DNA from: DAOTUB01 sp034437455
GTDB taxonomy: Bacteria > Chloroflexota > Anaerolineae > B4-G1
Direction: 5' to 3'
DNA length: 6,144 nt
NCBI GenBank assembly: GCA_034437455.1
Contig: DAOTUB010000198.1
Span: 1-6,144 of the forward strand
Position numbers and translations under genes: made by a program. Within the stretch, counting starts at the first letter, position 1, and the number at the start of each line of letters is the position of its first letter. Of this stretch, positions 1 through 5,208 are shown piece by piece. The notes under the pieces are model-generated. The model was not told the origin of the DNA. It was given only the letters and a program-made list of their open reading frames with translations, and did no database searches.

Positions 1-111
1 AGCCCCACTAAGATGGGGATGGGGATCGGGCGGCCTATGTACAAAGCGCGGCAGGTAATTGCTATTCGAGATTTTAAGGTTCAATCACTTGACAAGACTT
101 AGAACATCTAC
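1..111. other. Non-coding stretch downstream of gatB
   Basis: This tail follows the gatB stop codon and runs to the window edge. No coding region with a family resemblance or ribosome site is visible on either strand. It is AT-rich next to gatB and G-rich at its far end, where the hexamer ATGGGG occurs twice in tandem followed by ATCGGG (13 to 30). It probably holds the end of the gatB transcript, but the true terminator may lie outside the window. Confidence 0.6.
3..18 (-). terminator. Weak hairpin, possible part of a terminator after gatB
   Basis: On the transcribed (minus) strand CCCCA pairs with TGGGG around a six-base loop, giving a 5-bp GC-rich stem about 94 nt past the gatB stop. Only two bases remain in the window after the stem, so a U-tract cannot be seen. 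The stem is short and could be chance in a G-run region; it is listed only as a candidate. Confidence 0.2.
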
Positions 112-1578
112 TCAACCAGCGCTCGCTCCGGTGTGCCGAGTTTCCAATTGATCCCGGAGTAACTTTTGCACTGCCTGGGGGTCCGCCTTGCCTCGCGTGG
201 CTCTCATCACCTGTCCCATCAGCCAGCCGATCACCTGTCTTTTGCCAGCCAGGTATTCGTCCACCTGCGCGGGGTTTTCCTCCAGCACCTGCGCGACGAT
301 TTTCTCCAGCGCCGCCGTGTCCGAGATCTGCGCCAGCCCGCGTTCCTCCACGATCTGACGGGCGCCGCGGCCGCTGGCGAACATGTGCTCTAGCACTTCT
401 TTGCCCGTGCTCTGGGTGATCGTGTTGTCCTCGACCAATCCGATCAGTTCCGCCAACGCTTGAGCCGTCACCGACACAGTCTTAATCTCTTGCCCCGTCT
501 CGTTCATCAGCCGGAACAGTTCTCCGGTGACCCAGTTGGCAGCCGTCTTGGGCTCGACGTTGGCGGCGACGACGGTTTCGTAATAATCGGCCACTCCCCT
601 GTCGGCGACCAGTAGCCCGGCGTCATAGTCGCCCAGCCCATAGTCGGCGATGAAGCGAGCGCGCTTGGCGTCGGGCAGCTCCGGCAGTTGGGCCTGTAAC
701 TCTGCCACCCACTCGCGGCTGATCTCCAGAAGCGGGAGGTCAGGCTCGGGGAAATAGCGATAATCCTGGGCGTGCTCCTTGCCTCGCTGGGGCACGGTGA
801 CCCCGCGCGCCTCGTCCCAGCCCATCGTCTGCTGGGTGATGGGCTCGCCCTCCTCCAGCGCCGCGATCTGGTGCTCGATCTCGTAGGTAGTCGAGCGGGT
901 CAAAGCACGGAACGAGTTGAGGTTCTTGATCTCGTGGCGCGGGTTCAGCGCGTCGGAGCCTGCGGGGCGCACGCTGATGTTCGCCTCGAAGCGCATCACG
1001 CCCTTTTCCATATCTCCCGAGCTGACGCCGAGATAGATGAGGATAGCGCGCAGTTTGGTCACATAGGCCCGCACCTCTTCCACGGAGCGCAAGTCGGCCT
1101 CGCTGACGATCTCCAGCAGCGGCACGCCGGCGCGGTTGAGGTCCACCAGGCTGGCGCCGTCCACGTGGTACAGTTTGCCGGCGTCCTCCTCCATGTGGGC
1201 GCGGTTGATGCGGACACGCTTGACGCCCGCCTCGGTCTCGATATCGAGGTAGCCGTTCACCGTCAGCGGCGGAAATACCGGGGTGTACTGGGAGATTTGA
1301 TACCCCTTGGGCAGATCGGGATAAAAGTAGGACTTGCGGGCAAAGCGGGTGAAAGGAGGAACCTGGCAGTTGAGCGCCAGCCCGGTCATGATGGCGATCT
1401 CGATGGCGCGCCGGTTGATGACCGGTAGCACGCCAGGCATGCCCGTGCAGACCGGGCAGACGTAGGTGTTGGGTTCCAGGTCGCCCGTATCCTCCACCAC
1501 CGGACAGGGGCAGAACATCTTGGAGGCGGTGTGAATCTGGGCGTGGACTTCTAGGCCGATGACGGGTTCATAGTCCAT
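112..1578 (-). CDS. gatB: Aspartyl/glutamyl-tRNA(Asn/Gln) amidotransferase subunit B
   Basis: GatB is the tRNA-binding and phosphorylating subunit of cytoplasmic GatCAB. The complex converts Glu-tRNA(Gln) and/or Asp-tRNA(Asn) to the amidated forms, using ATP and ammonia that GatA releases from glutamine. The 488-aa product has the normal family length. The N-terminal signature GLEVHAQ is at residues 8-14, and a zinc-type cysteine set (C23, C25, C41, C44) flanks the CPVCTGMPG segment. Next come FYPDLPKGYQISQ (85-97), EEDAGK (130-135), DLNRAGVPLLEIVSE (146-160), MRFEANISVRP (195-205), EIKNLNSFR (216-224) and DYRYFPEPDLP (272-282). The C-terminal helical YqeY-like tail covers about 335-480 and includes GWLMGQVMRATRGKADP. 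The ATG is supported by GGAG at 1586-1589, 7 nt upstream. After SE at 159-160, many relatives have P where this protein has A161. Neither gatA nor gatC is adjacent, so they must be encoded elsewhere. The gene starts 17 nt after the DUF2283 gene and may be co-transcribed with it. Confidence 0.97.
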   Translation of the reverse strand: MDYEPVIGLEVHAQIHTASKMFCPCPVVEDTGDLEPNTYVCPVCTGMPGVLPVINRRAIEIAIMTGLALNCQVPPFTRFARKSYFYPDLPKGYQISQYTPVFPPLTVNGYLDIETEAGVKRVRINRAHMEEDAGKLYHVDGASLVDLNRAGVPLLEIVSEADLRSVEEVRAYVTKLRAILIYLGVSSGDMEKGVMRFEANISVRPAGSDALNPRHEIKNLNSFRALTRSTTYEIEHQIAALEEGEPITQQTMGWDEARGVTVPQRGKEHAQDYRYFPEPDLPLLEISREWVAELQAQLPELPDAKRARFIADYGLGDYDAGLLVADRGVADYYETVVAANVEPKTAANWVTGELFRLMNETGQEIKTVSVTAQALAELIGLVEDNTITQSTGKEVLEHMFASGRGARQIVEERGLAQISDTAALEKIVAQVLEENPAQVDEYLAGKRQVIGWLMGQVMRATRGKADPQAVQKLLRDQLETRHTGASAG

Positions 1579-1595
1579 TCAGGTTCTCCGCACAC

Positions 1596-1796
1596 CTATA
1601 CAGTCTCAAATTGAAGAACACGTAATTGCTCTGGAGCCGCGCGCGTACTTAAAGCAAGAAGTTCAATACCGACAACGCGACCATCTTTGTTAAAATCAAG
1701 AATCACACCTGGTTTTACTTCTTCCGATTCAATAACCGGCGACTCGTCCAATCGAAAATATAAGGTGTCGTTTTCTTTGTCTAGTTTTAATCTCAT
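1596..1796 (-). CDS. DUF2283 family small protein (putative antitoxin-like partner)
   Basis: This 66-aa protein matches the DUF2283 pattern: an N-terminal strand with DTLYFRL (residues 10-16), then a core PGVILDFNKDGRVVGIELL (29-47) ending in the ALSTR motif (48-52). The family is small and mostly beta-stranded, and its biochemical role is not established. I see no helix-turn-helix or ribbon-helix-helix, no signal peptide and no membrane segment. Its ATG overlaps the stop of the DUF4258 gene (ATGA, 1793-1796). A very strong ribosome site, GGGGAGG at 1802-1808, lies inside the end of that gene, 5 nt before the ATG. The pair is therefore translationally coupled. DUF2283 genes often sit beside DUF4258 genes, so an antitoxin-like role for this second gene is plausible, but that is inference from context. 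The gene is AT-rich compared with gatB and the transporter genes. Confidence 0.85.
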   Translation of the reverse strand: MRLKLDKENDTLYFRLDESPVIESEEVKPGVILDFNKDGRVVGIELLALSTRAAPEQLRVLQFETV

Positions 1797-2050
1797 CTCT
1801 GCCTCCCCAAGCGGCGATCAAAGAAGAGTGTGATCACTCGCTTCGGTGTAACGTGGTGATTGACAACCACTCGCAAGAAACGGTTACCGTGTTCAAAGAT
1901 AGCCTTGATGTAATGTGTGTTGTTGTCATCTCCGATTTCGGTGTGATCAGGAGTGTCTATAGCGCGCCACATCCATTCCTCTGGAATGTCTCGCTCACGC
2001 AGCATATCTTTTGCGTGTCCCGAAATTTCGATATTGCGCGTTCTTTTCAT
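1793..2050 (-). CDS. DUF4258 family protein (putative toxin-like partner)
   Basis: This 85-aa basic protein resembles DUF4258: IEISGHAKDMLRERDIP at residues 7-23 gives the family's S-x-HA...M-x-ER-x-I helix. A tryptophan-containing helix follows (EEWMWRAIDTP, 24-34). The second half is strands, with HYIKAIFE (46-53), RFLRVVVN (57-64) and KRVITLFFDRR (70-80). H12, R18 and R20 are conserved-looking polar residues, but no catalytic site is proven. The fold pattern of an N-terminal helix and a basic beta sheet recalls RelE/BrnT-like small toxins; this is only a resemblance. The ATG lies 8 nt after the ATPase stop, and the preceding bases (CATTAGCTAACATA) contain no Shine-Dalgarno motif, unlike the other starts visible here. 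It is followed by a DUF2283 gene with a 4-nt overlap. Hand-counted G+C over 1621-2040 is about 46%, suggesting the pair was acquired separately. Confidence 0.82.
   Translation of the reverse strand: MKRTRNIEISGHAKDMLRERDIPEEWMWRAIDTPDHTEIGDDNNTHYIKAIFEHGNRFLRVVVNHHVTPKRVITLFFDRRLGRQR
1802..1808 (-). promoter_or_regulatory. Strong ribosome binding site of the DUF2283 gene
   Basis: GGGGAGG on the minus strand lies 5 nt before the DUF2283 ATG and inside the last codons of the DUF4258 gene. It confirms the overlapping start at 1796. It contrasts with the lack of any such motif before the DUF4258 start. Confidence 0.8.
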
Positions 2051-2058
2051 TATGTTAG

Positions 2059-2820
2059 CTAATGAGTCAAAATCTGGCTCAGGAACAACCGGGTGCGCGG
2101 CTCGCGCGGGTTCACAAAGAACTCTTCCGTCGCATTCTCCTCGACGATATTGCCGTCGGCAAAGAACATGATGCGGTTCGCCACCTGCTTGGCAAACCCC
2201 ATCTCGTGGGTGACGACGATCATGGTCATCCCCGAGAGGGCCAGCTCGACCATCACGTCGAGCACCTCTTTGATCATCTCCGGGTCGAGCGCCGACGTCG
2301 GCTCGTCAAAGAGCAGGATCTTGGGCTGCATCGCCAGCGCGCGCGCGATGGCGACCCGTTGTTGCTGCCCGCCGGATAGCTGGCCGGGGTACTTTTCGGC
2401 CTGCTCCGGGATGCCCACCCGCTCCAAGAGCTTCATCGCCACCTGCACGGCTTTATCTTTCGACCACCTCCGCACCCAGATCGGGGCCAGCATGACGTTA
2501 TCGATCACCTTCAGGTGCGGGAACAGGTTGAACTGCTGGAACACCATCCCGATCTCGCGCTGGATGGCGTGAATGTTGCGCAGGTCGTTGGTCAGCTCGA
2601 TGCCATCCACGATGATGTCGCCTCGCTGGTGTTCCTCCAGCCGGTTGATGGTGCGGATGAAGGTGGACTTGCCGCCGCCCGATGGTCCACAGACGACGAC
2701 CACCTCGCCTTTCTTGATGGTCGCGTCCACACCCCGCAGCACGTGGAAATCACCGAACCATTTATGAACGTCCCGGCAGATGATGATATCTTTGGCTGTG
2801 TTCTGTTTCTCGTTCTGCAT
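2059..2820 (-). CDS. aapP: Polar amino-acid ABC transporter, ATP-binding protein (AapP/GlnQ type)
   Basis: This is the cytoplasmic ATPase that powers the importer; two copies are expected to dock on the EAA loops of the two permeases encoded upstream. The 253-aa protein carries every motif of the class: Walker A GPSGGGKST (45-53), Q-loop around Q95 in MVFQQFNLFPHL, signature LSGGQQQRVAIARA (148-161), Walker B ILLFDEPTSALDP (168-180) with E173, and switch H205 in VVTHEMGFA. The C-terminus, PREPRTRLFLSQIL, is typical of the polar amino-acid subfamily. Walker A has G where S is more usual (GPSGSGKST), which keeps the P-loop intact. The ATG at 2820 is chosen because GGAGG (2826-2830) lies 5 nt before it; the in-frame TTG at 2856 would add 12 residues without a site. 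The start is 39 nt after the second permease. The exact substrate cannot be read from the ATPase; the Aap symbol rests on gene order. Confidence 0.95.
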   Translation of the reverse strand: MQNEKQNTAKDIIICRDVHKWFGDFHVLRGVDATIKKGEVVVVCGPSGGGKSTFIRTINRLEEHQRGDIIVDGIELTNDLRNIHAIQREIGMVFQQFNLFPHLKVIDNVMLAPIWVRRWSKDKAVQVAMKLLERVGIPEQAEKYPGQLSGGQQQRVAIARALAMQPKILLFDEPTSALDPEMIKEVLDVMVELALSGMTMIVVTHEMGFAKQVANRIMFFADGNIVEENATEEFFVNPREPRTRLFLSQILTH

Positions 2821-2825
2821 GCTAG

Positions 2826-2830
2826 CCTCC
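2826..2830 (-). promoter_or_regulatory. Ribosome binding site deciding the ATPase start
   Basis: GGAGG on the minus strand stands 5 nt before the ATG at 2820 and lies within the 39-nt gap after the second permease. It favours this ATG over the upstream in-frame TTG at 2856. Confidence 0.8.
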
Positions 2831-2859
2831 GTAGATTGGCTTCCCAGACCTACCAACTT

Positions 2860-3918
2860 TTATCGCTCCCCCACACCCAGCGCTTGCTCCAGGCGACGGC
2901 TGGCGTAGGACAGAATATAACAAAAGATAAAGAATATAACCGCAGCAAAGGCATAGACCTCTTTGTGCAGGCCGATAAACTCTTGCTGGCCGACCACAGC
3001 CTTGGCAATGCCCAACAGATCCAAAAGGCCGACGATGGCTACCAACGTGGTGTCTTTGAACAGGCTAATGAATTGCCCGACGATGGCCGGGATCACGGCG
3101 CGGAGCGCCTGGGGCAGCACGATCAATATCATGACCAGTACTTCGTTCAAGCCCACCGCCCTGGCGGCTTCGTATTGGCCCCTGGGAATCGAGGCCAGCC
3201 CTCCGCGCACGTTCTCGGCGGTGTAGGCCGCGCTGAACAGCGTCATGCCGGCCAGTGCGCGCATGACGGTGCTGAGCCGGATCTCTGGAGGAAGAAAGAG
3301 CGGCAGCATCAACTGGCTCATAAAGAGCACGCTGATGAGCGGGACGCCTCGGATCATCTCGATGTACATCGTGCAGAGCACCTTGATGACCGGCAGCTCG
3401 CTGCGGCGGCCCAGGGCCAGCACGACGCCCAACGGGAACGAGGCCACGATCCCGACGACGGCCAATATGAGGGTCAGCATCAACCCGCTCCACACGTCCT
3501 CCGACACTTGCGGCAGAAACGCGCTCTCGCGCGAGAACCCTCGCAGGAGAATGCCGATCAGGGGAAGGGAGAGTAACCAGCCGATCACCAGCCAACGCCG
3601 CACCGCGCCTTCCGCTTTCCGGAACATCCAGGTGAGCACGGCCAGGAGCACGACGATGCCCAGACTGACCAACACACGCCAGGCATCCTTGATGGGGTAA
3701 CGACCGATCATAAAGACTTTCAAGTTGGTCGTGACCACTTCCCAACGCGCATCCCGCAAGACCCAGGTAAGGATCCCGCGCAGCGTGACGTAGATGAAGG
3801 CTACCGAGAGGAAGGTGAGCAGCGTGTTGTACCACGTGCTGAACAAGTTCTTTTTCAGCCAGCCCAGCAGTCCGACTTCGGTGCGTGGCGGCTTGAGTAC
3901 CTCGGATTGTGCGGTCAT
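2860..3918 (-). CDS. aapM: Polar amino-acid ABC transporter permease, AapM/BztC type
   Basis: This is the second of two different inner-membrane subunits that form the translocation path for amino acids. The 352-aa protein has hydrophobic segments at about 33-52, 84-98, 109-126, 142-169, 183-210, 222-240, 271-300 and 321-338. The EAA loop that contacts the ATPase is YEAARAVGLNE (249-259), followed by VLPQALRAVIP. AapM-like hallmarks are TTNLKVFMIGRYP (63-75), the W-S-G-L-x-L-T-L start of the permease domain (143-150), FPLGVVLALGRRSELP (161-176), YIEMIRGVPLI (185-195) and SLFKDTTLV (285-293). The long N-terminal part before the permease domain (about 140 residues) is normal for AapM/BztC and absent from short HisM-like permeases. 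The frame stays open upstream to 4641, but that part reads through the first permease gene in the wrong frame. GAGG at 3924-3927, 5 nt before the ATG, fixes the start. Only 2 nt separate it from the first permease, so coupled translation is likely. Confidence 0.94.
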   Translation of the reverse strand: MTAQSEVLKPPRTEVGLLGWLKKNLFSTWYNTLLTFLSVAFIYVTLRGILTWVLRDARWEVVTTNLKVFMIGRYPIKDAWRVLVSLGIVVLLAVLTWMFRKAEGAVRRWLVIGWLLSLPLIGILLRGFSRESAFLPQVSEDVWSGLMLTLILAVVGIVASFPLGVVLALGRRSELPVIKVLCTMYIEMIRGVPLISVLFMSQLMLPLFLPPEIRLSTVMRALAGMTLFSAAYTAENVRGGLASIPRGQYEAARAVGLNEVLVMILIVLPQALRAVIPAIVGQFISLFKDTTLVAIVGLLDLLGIAKAVVGQQEFIGLHKEVYAFAAVIFFIFCYILSYASRRLEQALGVGER

Positions 3919-3920
3919 GT

Positions 3921-3930
3921 TCACCTCTCC
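3921..3930 (-). promoter_or_regulatory. Ribosome binding site of the AapM-type permease, overlapping the previous stop
   Basis: The sequence GGAGAGGTGA on the minus strand contains both the last two sense codons and stop of the first permease and the ribosome site for the second, which starts 3 nt further on. It settles the start at 3918 against much longer readings of the same frame. Confidence 0.75.
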
Positions 3931-5111
3931 ACAATTTGAATGCGCCGGTTGACGACGTTCATGATCGACGAGATGGTCAGGCTCATGGTTAGATAACTGG
4001 CCATGATCATCATAAAGACCTCGACCACCCGGCCGGACTGATTCAGCATAGTGGCGGAGACGGCGTACAGATCCAGGAAGCCGATGCCGATAGCCAGACT
4101 CGAGTTCTTGGTCAGGTTCAGGTACTGGCTGATCAGTGGTGGGATGATCACGCGCAGAGCCTGCGGCAGAACGATTAGGCGCAGGATTTGCCCGCCGGTG
4201 AACCCCTGTGCTCTGGCCGCCTCGGTCTGTCCCTTGGGTACGGCCATGATGCCGGCCCGCACGACCTCGGCGATAAAGGCGCCGGTATAGATCACCAACC
4301 CGACCAGTAGCGCCGTGAATTCGGACGAGAGCGCCGCGCCTCCCTCGACTTTGAGCACGCCGCCGGTTTTGGAGATCATCTCCGGCAGGTCGAGCCACAA
4401 CGGGTGGCCGGGAATCAGCAGCCAGCCCAACGCGGGGATGACAACCAGGGGAACGCCCACCCACAGCAAGTTGAAATTGGGGCGACCTGTGTGCTCTATC
4501 CCGCGCCCCCGCAGGATGAGCAGTATCCCTGCTCCGATCAGCGCCACGATGAGAAAAGGCCACCACGAGCCGAACGAGGCCGTGGTGCGGAGCGCCGGCA
4601 CCGCGACGCCGCGATTGCTCAAAAAGATCGGGCCGGGCCAAACGAGAGGATCCCGGATGTTCGGCAGCTTCAAGATGACTGCAAAGTACAGAAAGAATAA
4701 TTGTACCAGTAATGGAGTGTTGCGGACGATCTCAATATATACGCTGGCGATCCTGCTGACAAGCCAGTTGTCGGACAGACGGGCAATCCCCGTCACCAGG
4801 CCCACCAGCGTGGCAAAGACGATGCCCAGACTGGCGACTCGGATCGTGTTGACCACGCCGACCAGAAAGGCGCGGGCGTACGAATCGGTGGGGCTGAACT
4901 CGATCCCCTCGGCCAGGTGAAAGCTGGCCTCCTCGTCCAGAAAGCTATAACTGAACGTAAGCTCCCGTTCCCGGTAGTTTGAGAGCGCCCACGCGCCCGC
5001 GGCGAACACCAGGATCACGAACGCGATCTGGGCCAGCACTTTGAGCACGCGCTCGTCACGCCAGAACGGCGCTGCTTTTCGAGATTCCCTCATTGCTACG
5101 TGTTGGCTCAT
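3921..5111 (-). CDS. aapQ: Polar amino-acid ABC transporter permease, AapQ/BztB type
   Basis: This is the first inner-membrane subunit of the amino-acid importer, expected to pair with the AapM-type permease. The 396-aa protein has about eight hydrophobic segments: 23-43, 82-110, 122-148, 185-200, 214-234, 265-285, 316-345 and 363-385. Residues 73-101 (SPTDSYARAFLVGVVNT onward) open the permease domain, and YIEIVRNTPLLVQLFF (125-140) follows. The IFLSNRG element (162-168) and the extra two-segment insertion after it are typical of AapQ/BztB and explain the length above the 220-250 aa of simple permeases. The EAA loop is TEAARAQGFTGGQ (296-308), followed by VLPQALRVIIP. The ATG at 5111 is preferred because AAAGGGGGA (5117-5125) lies just upstream. 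The frame also stays open to 5306, but that part overlaps the binding-protein gene and is not family-like; the second Met at 5093 lacks a site. It is separated from the binding-protein gene by a 97-nt gap with a stem-loop. Confidence 0.94.
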   Translation of the reverse strand: MSQHVAMRESRKAAPFWRDERVLKVLAQIAFVILVFAAGAWALSNYRERELTFSYSFLDEEASFHLAEGIEFSPTDSYARAFLVGVVNTIRVASLGIVFATLVGLVTGIARLSDNWLVSRIASVYIEIVRNTPLLVQLFFLYFAVILKLPNIRDPLVWPGPIFLSNRGVAVPALRTTASFGSWWPFLIVALIGAGILLILRGRGIEHTGRPNFNLLWVGVPLVVIPALGWLLIPGHPLWLDLPEMISKTGGVLKVEGGAALSSEFTALLVGLVIYTGAFIAEVVRAGIMAVPKGQTEAARAQGFTGGQILRLIVLPQALRVIIPPLISQYLNLTKNSSLAIGIGFLDLYAVSATMLNQSGRVVEVFMMIMASYLTMSLTISSIMNVVNRRIQIVER

Positions 5112-5116
5112 GCCTG

Positions 5117-5125
5117 TCCCCCTTT
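5117..5125 (-). promoter_or_regulatory. Ribosome binding site deciding the AapQ-type permease start
   Basis: AAAGGGGGA on the minus strand ends 5 nt before the ATG at 5111. It favours that start over a 65-codon upstream extension and over the next internal ATG at 5093. Confidence 0.7.
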
Positions 5126-5138
5126 CGTTTTGCAGGGA

Positions 5139-5179
5139 ATGCAGCCCGACATGCCCTCGTCGAACATATCGGGCTGCAT
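5139..5179 (-). promoter_or_regulatory. Intercistronic stem-loop between binding protein and permease
   Basis: On the transcript, ATGCAGCCCGA pairs perfectly with TCGGGCTGCAT (11 bp). The stem continues through one G-U wobble and three more pairs (TATG with CATG), making 15 bp with an 11-base loop. It starts 29 nt after the binding-protein stop and ends about 28 nt before the permease ATG. The bases after it (TCCCTGC...) contain no U-tract, so it is not a classical intrinsic terminator. Strong hairpins at this place in binding-protein-dependent operons commonly protect the upstream message from 3' decay and raise binding-protein yield over the permeases; that role is inferred here. Confidence 0.75.
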
Positions 5180-5186
5180 CTCTTTG

Positions 5187-5199
5187 CCCCTTGTCGGGG
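5187..5199 (-). promoter_or_regulatory. Short second hairpin after the binding-protein stop
   Basis: CCCC and GGGG flank five bases (GACAA on the transcript), giving a 4-bp all-GC stem 9 nt after the stop codon and 7 nt before the 15-bp stem-loop. It is short and may be chance, but it would add to the structured 3' end of the binding-protein message. Confidence 0.35.
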
Positions 5200-5208
5200 T
5201 TGTTCGTT

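Noticed and set aside
13..34. G-run cluster on the plus strand, possible G-quadruplex
   Set aside because: Only three runs of three or more G are present, plus one GG; at best a weak two-layer structure.
89..94. Perfect TTGACA on the plus strand, resembling a -35 box
   Set aside because: No TATAAT-like box lies 15 to 18 bases further on, and transcription would run antisense into gatB.
772..1428. A 218-codon open frame on the plus strand opposite gatB
   Set aside because: It is antisense to the conserved core of gatB, with no ribosome site or family resemblance; composition explains it.
2065..2070. TTGACT on the minus strand with CATAAT just before the DUF4258 start, resembling a promoter
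   Set aside because: The two boxes are only 10 bases apart, too close for a sigma-70 type promoter, and the second overlaps the start codon.
2323..2334. The string GGGCTGCATC shared with the stem-loop arm at 5171-5180
   Set aside because: The ATPase copy encodes conserved residues (MQPK region) and has no partner arm nearby, so a shared element is not supported.
2515..3576. A 353-codon open frame on the plus strand opposite the ATPase and AapM-type permease
   Set aside because: It lies wholly antisense to two genes with clear family motifs. Its product is low-complexity, rich in H, Q, D and R, as expected from the reverse of GC-biased codons, and no domain is recognisable.
3065..3934. A 289-codon minus-strand frame inside the AapM-type permease gene
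   Set aside because: It is an out-of-frame shadow of the permease gene; the product is Arg-rich and has no hydrophobic segments.
3919..4641. Upstream extension of the AapM-type permease frame, suggesting a fusion or frameshift
   Set aside because: The extension reads through the well-conserved AapQ-type gene in another frame and gives an R/G/H-rich peptide without family character; the start at 3918 has a good ribosome site and the normal family length.
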